From Diogma glabrata (lineage: Eukaryota > Arthropoda > Insecta > Diptera > Cylindrotomidae), in the NCBI GenBank assembly GCA_963693315.1, contig OY856187.1:114158437-114222436 (forward strand): a stretch of DNA of 64,000 bases, given 5' to 3'. The notes beneath the pieces are model-generated. The model did not search any database. It was not told where the DNA came from and saw only the letters and a program-made list of their open reading frames with translations. Shown here one piece after another: positions 1-13,666 of this stretch. Within the stretch, counting starts at the first letter, position 1. Every line of letters begins with the position of its first letter. A program made the translations under genes and the position numbers.

Positions 1-630
1 TACTCACATCGAAACTGACGAAATATCTGGGTCTTCCAATTGATGAAAAACTTAATTGGAAACAACATGCAAACGCAATACGTAAAAAGATGGCACCATC
101 AATTGGAATTATGAGGAAACGTGATTTCTTTAATGTTAAAACAAAATACCAGATTTATAACTCATACATTCTGCCACTTATTAGCTACAATATCACGAGT
201 TGGTCGCAATGCAGTGACGAGGTCTTAAATGAAGTCCAACGGCTAATGAATAAAAGCAATAAAAGCTATATTTAATCTACATGTACTAACACTAAGTAGA
301 TTTCTGTACGAAAATTATAATTTTTTAAACCTTCGGCTGCTTATATTAATGGAAAAAGTGAAACTTATTTTTAATTTAAAAAAAGGACTTATAAAATCCA
401 AGATACAACTAAGGTCAAATGTCCAAGTTCACAGTTACAACACAAGGATTGCTAATCATTTGAGACTTTCGCAACGGATAGAAAACTACAAAGCCAAAAA
501 TACACAGCCATTAAATATTACAATGAAATACCACCATTTATAAAAGAATCTACTTGTATTCACACGCTGAAAAAAAGATTTAAAAAGTATGTTAGGAACC
601 AATATCTGATGTCAACTGAAAACTAATATA
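1..630 (+). pseudogene. Non-LTR retrotransposon reverse transcriptase, C-terminal remnant
   Basis: The plus strand encodes the region after the catalytic core of a CR1/jockey-type LINE reverse transcriptase. Seen in frame pieces: KYLGLPIDEKLNWKQH near 20-65, then a segment with YNSYILPLISYNITSW near 155-205, then QVHSYNTRIAN near 425-460, and finally a YYNEIPPFIKES-like end with a basic KKRFKKYVRNQ tail near 520-605. These correspond in order to the conserved 'LG..ID..L.W..H', 'Y..LI.P...Y....W', 'H.YNTR' and 'W/YN.LP..I' blocks of LINE pol. Several stops and frame changes show it is dead. It starts before the window edge, so its 5' length is unknown. No poly(A) tail is obvious, and a different LINE begins at 696 on the other strand. 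Family assignment beyond 'CR1/jockey-like' is uncertain. Confidence 0.75.
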
Positions 631-695
631 CTATAAATATTAAGTCAATAAATATAATAATTAATAACGCTTTTAAGTCTTAACTTCCATCTATA

Positions 696-1295
696 TTTTT
701 TTTTAATAAAAAGTGTTGTGTAGTAGGAATTACCAAATGTGTCACAACAACACATAGATACCTTTTAAGACCCAGGTCCCACAACAACATGCGTCTTGAG
801 GTATAGGTGGACGCTTTTTTTAAATCTTTGTGGATTGAAGGCACTCGAGATTATTGATTCGGGCAAAGCATTCCATTTGTACGATGTACGCACAAAGAAA
901 TCCCTTTGCATTCTATTACTATGACAGTGAGTAATCTCGACAGTCCGACCGCCCGCACAAACCGATTGACGAGTAAAACGGGAAAAAACATAAGTCTAAG
1001 GCATTATGGACCTGATTTAATCCGAGCACTGCTGGTGACGATATTTATAAAAAACAACGAGATCAGCAACAGTGCGATGATGTTGTAGGGAATCAAGATC
1101 TAGTGTTAAATTTCGATCACCAACGATTCGTATAGCTCGCTTTTGAACAGAGTCCAAAAGAGCTAGGATAGTAACAGATGCAGCGCCCCAAACTTGACAA
1201 CAATACTCCATACAGGGACGAATATAGGACTTATAAATGTGGAGTAATTGATGCAAAGTAAAATATTTTTTACATCTATTGAAGAGGCCGAGTTT
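696..1295 (-). mobile_element. LINE 3' end with RT C-terminus, cut by assembly gap
   Basis: This is a minus-strand copy of the same LINE family as 13667-14455. The tail is seen as a T run at 696-704, followed by the family's 3' UTR (GTTGTGTAGTAGGAATT and CACAACAACACATA motifs). The reverse transcriptase C-terminus at about 790-1256 contains YKSYIRPCMEYCCQVWG and QKRAIRIVGDR, the usual LINE block downstream of the catalytic domain. The frame is broken near 1017. The element runs into the N gap at 1296, so its 5' end is not visible. After the gap the sequence is family M, not LINE, so the LINE end lies inside or was lost in the gap. Confidence 0.85.
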
Positions 1296-1495
1296 NNNNN
1301 NNNNNNNNNNNNNNNNNNNNNNNNNNNNNNNNNNNNNNNNNNNNNNNNNNNNNNNNNNNNNNNNNNNNNNNNNNNNNNNNNNNNNNNNNNNNNNNNNNNN
1401 NNNNNNNNNNNNNNNNNNNNNNNNNNNNNNNNNNNNNNNNNNNNNNNNNNNNNNNNNNNNNNNNNNNNNNNNNNNNNNNNNNNNNNNNNNNNNNN
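1296..1495. other. Assembly gap (200 N)
   Basis: Exactly 200 unknown bases. It separates a LINE copy from a family M copy, two repeats that recur in the window, which is a likely reason the assembly broke here. Confidence 0.99.
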
Positions 1496-2195
1496 ACTAA
1501 CACGAAATATTAATAAGTGCCGGAAAATTATAACAGATCATCAATTAATATAACTTAGTGAAAAGATGAAACACCCAGCACACTACTCAAAACCCTCTCC
1601 ATTTAGCTTTTTAAAATTTTTAAAATATTTCAAAAATTATAACAAAATCAAAAATTTCCATGTCCAATTTTCATGTTCGATAACATTTCATGTCAAACAA
1701 ATAATTAATTTCATATTGTTCCAAAAAAATTAAGTAAAATGAAAATCATTCTTTTGACACACTTGACAACATTTTTTGACAAACTTATAATACAATAATC
1801 TAGATTTTGGTTTCACATACCAATACCGGACCATCAAAATTTTTTCAAATTCAATGTTCCTATTCGTAATCACTTAAAATGAACGTTTTTAAGCGAAAAA
1901 TAGGCAAATTTCCTTGTTTTAACACACTTGACGATTTTTTTTTGACACACTTCCCGTACAGTTATCGAACACATCGTCCTTTGGCTCTTACAATTGAGTA
2001 ACCCTATTTTTAGAAACAAAAATTTTTGAGCTCCCTTCCAGCGGTTTTCTAGATTTCGTCGGTTGTGACGGCAGACAGACATACAGTTTTTTTTTAGAAT
2101 CAGTAAGTCCTAAAACGTCGAAAAATGCCGATAAATGGGGTAAGAATTTCATTTTTGGCTCGAGAATGTAATACTTAGGACTTTCAGACCGAAGT
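1496..2195 (+). mobile_element. Family M repeat, short copy with intact 3' terminus
   Basis: Matches the copies at 6504-7985, 20765-22635 and 55594-58934 (minus). It opens with the 'GCCGGAAAATTATAACAGATCAT' region (seen also near 6680), keeps only a little of the internal ~55-bp minisatellite, then has the shared 'TTGACACACTTGACA / TTTGACAAACTTATAATGCAATAAT' block, a 'TTTCGTCGGTTGTGACGG' block, and ends with CTTTCAGACCGAAGT (2181-2195). The last bases are the inverted copy of the ACTTCGGTCT that begins other copies. No transposase is visible. Confidence 0.75.
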
Positions 2196-2438
2196 AATAT
2201 TTTTTTCTAATTCATTGGCGTTTTATTTAATGAGAGTAAAATAATTTCTCAAATAATTACACAGTAATCGCAGTAAAAGCTCGTATGTTAAAGTTCAACT
2301 TCAAGTCGGCACGGGTTATCGTCATCCAATCGCAGTATAACTTTTAATTTAAGTTTTTAAGGTCAATTGGAAAAAATTTAGCGGGTATGCGTATAAAATT
2401 TTGCAAAAAAATTTTTGTTCTCTATGTCTTGGGACACC

Positions 2439-4746
<2,308 letters not shown>

Positions 4747-5088
4747 ATGGCTGGATTATTGGCAACTACAGTTTTGTTTTGTTTCAGCAAATTTTTGTAA
4801 AAATTTTTGTAAAAATTTGCTATTTACTTTTTAATTTACTTTATATTTTCTCTATTCTATTATAAAATATTGGCCTATGTCATATTTTGTCAGTGATAGA
4901 ATTTTTTGTTTAGTTATCCATTCTTTAAACAAAAATATAAAAAAACAAAAACAGAAGATTTACGTCCATCAACATCTTTGAACGTTATGTTGTTGTGGGA
5001 CCTTGGTCTAAAAGGTTTTTATGTGTTATTGTGACACATATTGTAATTCCTACTACACAACACATTTTATAAAAAACAAAAAAAATTA
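4747..5088 (+). repeat. Outer left arm of large inverted repeat (contains truncated LINE tail)
   Basis: Begins GGCTGGATTATTGGCAAC and is the reverse complement of 9533-9826 along nearly its whole length, with small indels. The distal part, about 4985-5088, is an ~85-bp LINE 3' tail (GTTGTTGTGGGACC ... CACAACACATTTTATAAAAAA). Both arms contain the same truncated LINE tail joined to the same unrelated sequence, so the arms descend from one ancestral segment rather than two independent LINE insertions. Confidence 0.75.
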
Positions 5089-5650
5089 GAGTTTTTACAG
5101 CTACAATAAATCAACAGGTGATAGCAGAAAACCAGCGTCAACAAATATTACTTAACATTTACTATTATTACACTTATAAGTTTTCACAATTATCTGCATA
5201 GTTTCAGATTACCCACACAACTTTTTCCCTTTAACTTTATCGGGCTTAGTAGTGTTGTACTATTATTAATGTCCCCCTCTGACTTTTTACTGTTTTTAAT
5301 TAATCTTCTTTGTATAATGAGGAAAATCGGCTAATTGAATGATTCTGTAAATCTAGTTACAATAAAAGCTTTTATAAAACAAATTGTCAAGCCCTTATAA
5401 GCGCCACTTGAATATTAAACAACTTAAACATTTTCGATCAAGTCTACCACTTTGGGTTCATTTTGAACTAATACGGAGTTGGTTTATTCATCAATAAGGT
5501 TTTTGTGTTTTTAATACGCTTTTGACCCGGATTAGTTCAAGTCAATAGCAATATAATTTTACGCCTATTTCCTAGATAAAGAACATTTCTCCTGTAGTTG
5601 CTATAAAAATACAATATAATTAAGAAATGCCAGTGTCTATTTAGCCTTAT

Positions 5651-6090
5651 GTTTGACCTGTTTAACCTTATATAATTCAATTAAAACGATCAAGTGCGAA
5701 TAAAATTCGTGCGCCGAAGGGTTCTAGACCAGTGAAAATAGGTTTTTGTAAGGAAAAATTAGTAACAGCATTAAACTATTTAAGAAAGAAAATATTACGC
5801 AAATGATGGGAAAAATTTATAAAAAGTGATCCGTGTAACGAGGGGTGAAATTAGGTCAGATTTTAGCGGTAGAAAATGGTTTGACCTGTTTAACCTTATA
5901 CTATAATTCAATTAAAAAATCGATCAAGCGCGAATAAAATTCGTGCGCCGAGGGGTTCTAGACCAGTAAAAATAGCTTTTTTGTAAGAAACAAATTAGTA
6001 GCAGCATGAAAACTATTGGATACGAAAGAAAATATTACGCAAATGATGGGAAGAATATATTAAAGGTGATACGTGTTACGATTTTCGAAA
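5651..6090 (+). repeat. Tandem duplication, ~229-bp unit
   Basis: TTTGACCTGTTTAACCTTATA starts one unit near 5652 and the next near 5879. Both contain GAATAAAATTCGTGCGCCGA, GGGTTCTAGACCAGT and GAAAATATTACGCAAATGATGGGAA. The opposite arm at 8500-8662 carries only one equivalent unit, so the duplication arose in the left arm after the inverted repeat formed. Confidence 0.85.
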
Positions 6091-6400
6091 CTAGCCTTCT
6101 ATCGAAAAAAGTTTAAAGTCAAAGTTGTAAGTAATAAAAAGGTCTATAACTTTAATACAAGCCATTTTTTCACATAACCTAAAATTTTCCGTGTAAATAA
6201 AAAAATTTGGTGAAAATTTACCTTATTATGTCCGTAATACGCTGTAATTTTTTGGAATCAAAATATTAATTTTTCGTTTAATTTTGATTTTAAACCAAAA
6301 AAGTGACCTCATTTTCACACGAAAATCCCCCTGTGCTGGAAACAGTTTTTTCAAAAAAATCAGTAATCTTTATTTTTGTTGAAACGTCTACTTTTAGATG
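5735..6400 (+). repeat. Inner left arm of inverted repeat
   Basis: Matches the reverse complement of 8150-8662, including TAATACGCTGTAATTTTTTG, TTTTAAACCAAAAAAGTGACC and TTTTTTCAAAAAAATCAG, and on the outer side the ATGATGGGAAAAAT stretch. Loose identity and several indels suggest an old structure. Confidence 0.8.
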
Positions 6401-6503
6401 GTGTAAAAAAAATAAACATTACCATGGAAAAAATTTATATTTTTTAAAGATTTCAACGGTAAAATATGGAGGGGCGGAAATCTCACAGCTCTGAGATTAC
6501 AAG

Positions 6504-7985
6504 ACTTCGGTCTAGGTTTAGGAATTTGAAATAGTTTTCGGCAAAAAACTTTTATGAGGACATGGTTTTTAGTTTTGGGCAGCGATGTATATCAAACATA
6601 ACTCTTTGTTAAAGAACATGTATGTTTTTATATCTGTTTAGAAATTTACTACAAAACTAACTCGAAACATCAATACGTTGCCGGAAAATTATAACAGATC
6701 ATAAATTAATATAATTTAGTGAAAAGATGATACACTCAGCAAACTACTCAAAAATATTATACAAAATCACAAATTCATACTTCTTTCAAAATTCCAAAAA
6801 TATTGTAAAAATTAAATAAAATCAAGCTTTTTTCAAAATTCGAAAAATATTCTAAAAATTATTACAAAATCAACGATTAAAATTTTTTCAAAAATTCTAA
6901 AAATATTGCAAAAGTTATAACAAAATCCAAAATTGAAACTTTTTGCACAATTCCAAAAATATTCCAAAAATTAGAATAAAATAAAATATTTAAAATTTTT
7001 CTAAATTCCAATAATATTCCAAAAATTCTTAAAAATTCCAACTTTTTACAAAATTCTAAAAATATTGCAAAACTTATTACAAAATCAAAAATCGAAACGT
7101 TTTTCAAAATTCCAAAAATTATAATAAAAGGAAAAATTAAAATTTTTTCAAAATTCTAAAAATATTCCAAAAATTTTTACAAAATCAAAAATTGAAACTT
7201 TTTCCGAAATTCTAAAAATATACATAAAATTCAAAAATTCTATTTTTTTCAAAATTCTAAAAATATTGCAAAAATTATAACAAAATCAAAAATTGAAACT
7301 TTTGCCAAAATTCTAAAAATATTACAACAATTATTACAAAATCAAAAATACAAACTTTTTTCAAAATTCCAAAAATATTTCAAAAACAGCTAAATTTTTT
7401 TTCCAAAAAATTGGCTAAACAAATAAACGAAATCACTTTTTGACACACTTGACATTATTTTTTTGACAAACTTATAATGCCATAATTCTCTATAATAATA
7501 ATAAAATTTCATGTCATACAAATAATTAATTTTATTTTTTTCCAAAAAATTGGGTAAAAAAATAAATAAAAATCTTTCTTTTGACACACTTGACAACATT
7601 TTTTTGACAAACTTATAATGCAATAATCTAGTTTTTGGTCTCACATACCAATCCCTACTATCAAGATTTCACCAAATTCAAAATGCCTACTCGTAATCAC
7701 TTAAAATAAACGTTTTTTAAGCCAAAAATATGCAAATTTCCTTGTTTTGACCACCAGACGATTTTTTTGACACACATCCGTGACAACTATCCAACACATT
7801 GTCGTTTCAACTCTTACCATTGAGTAAACCTATTTTTAGAAACAAAAATTTTTGAAATCTCTTTAGCGGCTTCCTAGATTTCGTCGGTTGTCACTGCCCG
7901 CCGGCTGGCAGACAGACATACATTTTTATTGCTTTTTTTGAATCAGTAGGTCCAAAAAAGTGGGAGTAGGGCTTTCAGACCGAAG
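6504..7985 (+). mobile_element. Family M element, full-length-looking copy
   Basis: Starts ACTTCGGTCT at 6504 and ends CAGACCGAAG at 7985, giving ~10-bp inverted termini and a length near 1.48 kb. The first third resembles TTCGGCAAAAAACTTTTATGAGGACA. The middle (about 6770-7390) is an irregular tandem array of a ~55-bp unit with the words CAAAATTCTAAAAATATTGCAAAAATTATAACAAAATC in varied form. The last part has longer repeats with TTGACACACTTGACA and TTTTTTTGACAAACTTATAATG. No open frame of note, so it would be a non-autonomous element. TCTCACAGCTCTGAGA, an imperfect palindrome, lies just outside the left end here and also beside the copy at 58.95 kb, so the true boundary may be further out, near 6460. 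Confidence 0.75.
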
Positions 7986-8149
7986 AAATTTTAACAAATA
8001 ATGAATAATAAATATTTTTAAATAATCATTGAAAAATAGCTCTTTAAAATCAATTTTATTCAGTTTTTCGCATTTCCTAGAAAATATTTCCGTGTTTATG
8101 TTATGTTAATATTTATTTTTTTACAGCATATAAAAGTTTCAACGTTTCA

Positions 8150-8662
8150 ACGTTTCAACAAAAATAAAGCGTTCTGATTTTTTTGAAAAAACTGTTCCAG
8201 CATAGGATGACTTTCGTGTGAATATGAGGTCACTTTTTTGGTTTAAAATCAAAATTAAACATAAAAATGAATATTTTGATTCCAAAAAATTACAGCGTAT
8301 TAGGGACATTTTTAGGTATGTCTTTACCAAATTTGGTGAAAAAAAAATTTTTTTGTGGCAGATAAAAATTAAAAACGAAAACCTTTTTTTCTCGGTTTTT
8401 TCTATTTTAACGGCAAATTTTATGTTATGTGAAAAATGGCTTACATAAAAAATATAGACCTTTTTATTACCTACAACTTTTACTTTTATTTTCGCAGTCT
8501 AGTTTCGCTGAAAATCACGAAAAACCATTTTCTACCCCTAAAAGCTCACCCCATTTCACCTCTCGTAGCTCGGATCAGCTGTAATTTATTTTTCCCATCA
8601 TTTGCACAATATTTTCTTCCTTATTCAATAGTTTTCATGCTGTTACTAATTTTTCCTATTTT
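8150..8662 (-). repeat. Inner right arm of inverted repeat
   Basis: Reverse complement of 5735-6400 apart from the tandem duplication there. Its inner edge has two short copies of AACGTTTCAACGTTTC. Confidence 0.8.
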
Positions 8663-9532
8663 TTGACTGTTTTTAAGGTCTGCACTGCACAGTTGAAAAA
8701 GTAACTGAATTTTTTAAAGCAAGCCTTGCAATATGAGCTATGCATAGCAGGTTATTATTGAATTATAAAGCAAATGTTGCATTAAAGCTAAAGCTAAAGC
8801 TTTTAATGCATATCATACAAACTTTAAAACAACTCTTGCTTCATAATTTATTTTGATAGAACAATACCTTTGAATTGAAAAAAATCAAATTATTTCCTTA
8901 GTTACTTGAGTTTAATTGCTCACAAAAATCTCGAATAGTTGATAGTAATGTTCAAATTACACTTTTTTGACCATAATTCAAGAACTTTGCACCGAAAATC
9001 TCTAAACAAAATTTAAATTTTTCCTAAATTACCTTCTTCCACCATATCCCACCCTCATCCCCTAAAAACAAAGAAATATGATTATTTGAGGTGGAGCTAT
9101 ATTCTCGTTAAAAATTTATCAAACTTCCTGTATCTGAGAATTTTTGCAAATTTTCCCCACTTTACATGTTTTTTTACTTCTTCCCCATTTCACCCCCTCA
9201 ATATATATAATTCTGAGAATTTGACACTTTCTTATATTTGTCATTGTAATATTTCTAAATTTTCTACCATTCCAAATACTTTTAAAGATTGCTGATCAAA
9301 TAGGTTCGGAGCTAAGTGAAGTAAAAAACGCCATGATCCAAAATTATTCAAAAAACTATGAAGTGTAAAATTCAAAAATACGCTTTTAAGGAACACTGAA
9401 GTAGGGCACTTTGATATGATACGCTACTTGACCCAATAAAAAATGTATTTTCTTAAAGGTTCTCATATCACAACCCTCTCTAAAACAAAAGAAAACAGCT
9501 TTATTTACTTTTTAGCCCGTTATCTCTTGTAG
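8663..9532. other. Spacer between inner and outer right arms
   Basis: No gene seen. Near 8905-8935 the words GTTACTTGAGTTTAATTGCTCACAA resemble the tail of the tRNA-like repeat at 59170-59205, so a fragment of that family may be present. Confidence 0.45.
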
Positions 9533-9826
9533 ATTTTTTTTAATAAAATGTGCTGTGCAGTACGCATTACAATATTAGTCACAACAACACATAAACACCT
9601 TTTAAGACCAAAGTCCCACAACAACATGCGTTCTAAAATTTTATACTTTTTGTAGAAAAATGGATAACTAAACAATAAATCCTATCACTTATAAAATATA
9701 ACATAGGCCAATATTTCATGATAGGTTAGAGAAAGTAAAAATACAATTAGAGTAAAAAATAATTATTTAAAAATTTGCAAGAACAAAACTAAAATGAGGT
9801 TGCCAATAATCCAGCTGGTTCCAGAT
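9533..9826 (-). repeat. Outer right arm of large inverted repeat
   Basis: Reverse complement of 4747-5088. A T run at about 9533-9541 followed by AATAAAATGTGCTGTGCAG marks the LINE 3' tail, which stops after ~95 bp and continues into the shared non-LINE sequence ending GTTGCCAATAATCCAGC. Confidence 0.75.
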
Positions 9827-10092
9827 CATGTCACACACTGTCTTCATCAACGATTAAAACCAAGATGAGGAATTAAATGAAGGCTCGTTTGCTCAAGAAA
9901 ACAAAAATGTGTCATTAGCAAGGAATATTCTACACCTTAGACTGATAAGTAAAATAGGTAAGTTTAATACGAATCTCAAATTTCAGGTCTAGGAATTATG
10001 GTTTACAAGATATTCGATATTGTTCTAGCCTGAACGGTGGTCCTAAAAATAAAAATAATGATATTAAGATTAATAGTGAATTCTTTTCTAAA

Positions 10093-10206
10093 TGTACCGA
10101 ACAAGTTCCAACATCGAATTATCGAACTTTGTATTCTTTTGTAAAATGTGCTATACAAAAAATACAAATTTCGGTAATTCGGTGTCGGAATTTGTTCGGT
10201 ACAGTA
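10093..10206. repeat. Hairpin element, ~52-bp arms
   Basis: TGTACCGAACAAGTTCC... at the left is mirrored by ...GGAATTTGTTCGGTACA at the right with only a few mismatches over about 52 bp and a loop under 12 bp. Two overlapping short open frames here follow from the hairpin and are not believed. Probably a small snap-back MITE. Confidence 0.8.
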
Positions 10207-10545
10207 GATTCTTGTATGAGTTTAGAATTGACATCATCCTATGCGAATGCAAGATGCTTTTTATCCACCATAATGAAATACATCATAAACAGCATAAGAA
10301 ACAAAACAATTGACATCATACAAAAAACAAAATCAAATCTTCACAATTTTTGGTATAGAAATATCAAAACGTTATAATTAAAACAATTATAAAATATAAA
10401 ATAAAAATTTAATGGAAAATGTTAAATTTTTTATTTTATATTTTATATATGTATTGTTCTTGTTTTAACCTTTTGATATTACTATACCAACTAATGTTAA
10501 GACTTGATTAAGTTGGGGGAATACTAAATAAACTATAGAACTGTG

Positions 10546-10573
10546 GTAGAATGTAACGATCGTTACATTCTAC
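10546..10573. repeat. Perfect 28-bp palindrome
   Basis: The half GTAGAATGTAACGA is followed immediately by its exact complement, centred on GA|TC with no spacer. Confidence 0.9.
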
Positions 10574-10670
10574 AACAAGTGAGAGAATGTATAACATTAC
10601 AATGGAAGACATACACATAGAAAGCATTTATTCTATAGCGGTCGTGGATTAAGAAAAAAAAAATTATGGG

Positions 10671-10936
10671 ACAATTTATGAAATTTTTTGCAATCCATAC
10701 AATTTTCGACCGATCTAGTTTTGAACCAATGAGAAAATTTTAAACTTTAAAAAAGTTTATCATTCTCATCAGGGCTAGCCGACTAGATAAACTACCAAAA
10801 AATGTCAACGCTTATAAACCAAAAATTAGTCTACATTTATAGCGAAGTATAAGAAAACAAAAAATTTACATAAAAATATATTTAATAGATTCAGGTTTAG
10901 TCAATTAGTTTCTCTAGTTAGTGATCACTGTGTTGT
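10671..10936. mobile_element. Palindromic family P, single-arm copy
   Basis: Shares GAAATTTTTTGC, TCTCATCAGGGCTAGCCGAC, TAGATAAACTACCAAAAAATG and CTTATAAACCAAAAATTAGTC with both arms of the palindrome at 28170-28715 and with 28800-28978. Here only one arm and the central part exist. Confidence 0.75.
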
Positions 10937-13640
10937 TGAAAGCTTTTGCACACATAGATACAACATGAATCTTTCCAAAATAAAAAAAAAAGATCCATGT
11001 TCAGAGGTTAAAACCCTAGGTCTCTTGAAACGAATACCAACGCAAACGTCATGCTTTCATCATTTTTGAGTTTATGTTGTTTAAACTCCTGTTTTCTTTT
11101 AGACACACTTTTAATTTATATCATCAGACCCCTTCAGCTTTTTAAGCCAACAGGTTCCAATGTAATTAGCTTTATACTAACCTAATGCATGGCACTTTCA
11201 CGCCATACAATTACAACAACAAAAAATCCCATAAAAACATAAAAATATCCCGTAGAAATATTAAATAAATTTTTTTTGGTTTCTGTTTCATTTATTTGAG
11301 TTTTTATTTTGTTTCCCAAAAATTTAAATAAAAACAAAGTTGAGTCATTATTCTTTTGAATCAAGGAATATTTTCTTTGGAAATTTGGAAAATTGGAAAT
11401 CTCAGTTGCAATAAATATATATTGATTACACATTTATAAAAGTTTTCCTAAATTGATAGATATTTGTATTTTTTGAGGTGTAAAAGTTCTTTGATAATTT
11501 TTGATTATAAATTATGTGTGGTGATATTGTAGGTGTGACGTAGCTAGAACGTTAATCCACTAAAGGATTTAATATGTTGTTGAGTATTTTTAACCAAATT
11601 AAGCAAAACTATTCCGAAATTGCATTGATAAAGTAGTTCTGTTAACGTATTTAGTTTGGTTTGATAAATTTTTTGGATGATAGATACAATTTAATATAAA
11701 CCATTTATGATAGACACAATTTAATATAAATTACATCACCAAACTTGAATCCTTATCATTGCGGTTACTAACTTATATTGTAGGTAACTGATGAATTTTG
11801 TGTAGTTTTTTATTTTATTTTTACTTTATGAACATACTTTTTATTGTTCTCATACTCTAAGGATGTAAGAATTGAATGATTCCGCTCGTGTGGTGTGGAA
11901 CTGTAGATGAATTTTGTGGTGAATATATATATTTTTTCCTGATTGGTTATTACAAAATTCACAGTCCAATCCATCTTTGTAGCTATAGTTATTGAATATC
12001 CAAGAATATGAGATGGTACATACATTTAAAAAACTATACATTGGTTATAAAGAATGGTTGACGATAGTTTTTGCTTACATCTTGATGGTATGCAAACCTG
12101 TGAAATTTAAAAGTTCATATTATCCATACTGTTGACCATTTAGTAAACATCAGAATTCTGATAAAAGTTTTAAGTCCCAAACAGCACCTTGTATCTCAAT
12201 CATTGGGTAATTAAAAAAGATTCTTTACTAACCACAACAATTGAGATTCCTGAGCTTCTTTGGTTTAACTCTCTTTTGAATTCCATTCTGAGAGGCTAAG
12301 TCCTGAGGTTTTAACTTCTTTAGATGACAAGAATATGTGCGAAAAACATATATGCATTCTCAAGGTTCAAATCAAAAAACTATATTTTGTTAACTATCTT
12401 AATCGACATCTGTTAACTAATCAAATTTTACAAAAAATAACAAATATAAATTATTCAACAATAAAAATGAAACGTTTAACAAACAAAAGAGAATCATATC
12501 ATAATCATCACCATTTTTGATTCTCCAACTCTCTAACATCTTTATAAATCTATTAACATACAACAGTTAATTAAATAAGATCACCTGTTGACTATTTTCA
12601 ACCACAACACACACTCTCATATCAACTTAGGCAGAAGAATTAAGTTAAAAAAAAAAAATTCAAGAGACATTTAAGCAAGACAAAAAATTGCTATTGATCA
12701 AGTGTAAATCAATTTAAGAAGCTTTTTTGTTATGTTACTAAAACTTTTATTAGTTTTATTATTATTTCTATTATTTATGTTAAACAGCAAAACCAATCTA
12801 AACCTAAGAAGAAAAACATAGTTTCGCATTGAAAACGATATAATATATCCAAGGCAGACAACTATTTTGCACATTTTTATATCTTTTAGTTTTATTATTA
12901 TTTTTATTTAATTCTTTTTTATAGCAACGTAATTTATATAACATTTTTATGATATTATAATTCTTTTTTTTTTTGACTGTATCCGGGCTTAAGTTTTTTA
13001 AATTTCACAACTATTAGTTCTTTGTTGTTGGTGGGTTTTTTTAAAGTAAGCTAATATTAATATTATTGTTGAAATAACTTCAAATCATATAAAAAAAAAC
13101 TACTGATTAAAAATAATTATCTACGTACAGTGGAGGAAATGGAGAACGAATCGAGTAGGTAGACAATGCAAGTTGCATATGTGGTTTGTTATCAGAGTGA
13201 TAAACTTCATTCAAAAATGTTTTTATATGTATCAGAGGTAAGGTATAAATAAGCTTAAGCTACACGACTCGTCATTTTTATGTTTTTTGTTGGTCATTTT
13301 ATGTTACACAAAAATTGTTACATCAGGTACAGATGTTGTTTATTGGCGGTGTAATCTATTGTGTGATCTATTATTATCTGCACATTGGTATATAAGTGGT
13401 ACAAGACAAATAATAAGCGAATAGTCGCTCGTTTTGTGTTATATAATTGTTAATTTTTCAATTCTATTTTAAATAAACTAGGTTATGTAATTGGAACGAG
13501 CCCGACGTGATAATTAATAACGCAATAATTTATGACGTGTACTAACGTCGTAACGTGACGATTAAGAACGCTTGTAAACGTCGCAACTTCGCCATGTAAA
13601 GTTATTTCAAAAATATTTTTGTTTATTAAATTTTTAATAT
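10937..13640. other. AT-rich intergenic DNA, possible decayed LTR near its end
   Basis: No convincing gene; the open frames at 11182-11433 and 11810-12041 are low-complexity. A stretch at about 13230-13510 has a TATA-like box (TATAAATAAGC near 13245 and TATATAAGTGG near 13389), an AATAAA signal near 13471, and then TGGAACGAGCCCGACGTGA, which could be a tRNA primer-binding site after an LTR. No second LTR or TG...CA ends were found, so this is only a suggestion. Confidence 0.3.
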
Positions 13641-13666
13641 TTTTTTAATTTTTTAAGTTATTTGTA

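Larger units (their letters stand above)
4747..9826. mobile_element. Nested large inverted-repeat (fold-back) structure
   Basis: Two concentric pairs of inverted arms are visible: outer 4747-5088 with 9533-9826, and inner about 5735-6400 with 8150-8662. Between the inner arms sits a complete-looking family M copy (6504-7985). The terminal bases of the outer arms, GGCTGGATTATTGGCAAC and its complement, are well matched. No transposase is seen. It could be a Foldback-like element, or an inverted duplication later invaded by family M. Confidence 0.6.

Noticed and set aside
1248..1553. Open frames spanning the N gap
   Set aside because: They exist only because unknown bases translate without stops.
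6877..7107. Repetitive Phe/Leu-rich open frame
   Set aside because: By-product of the same minisatellite.
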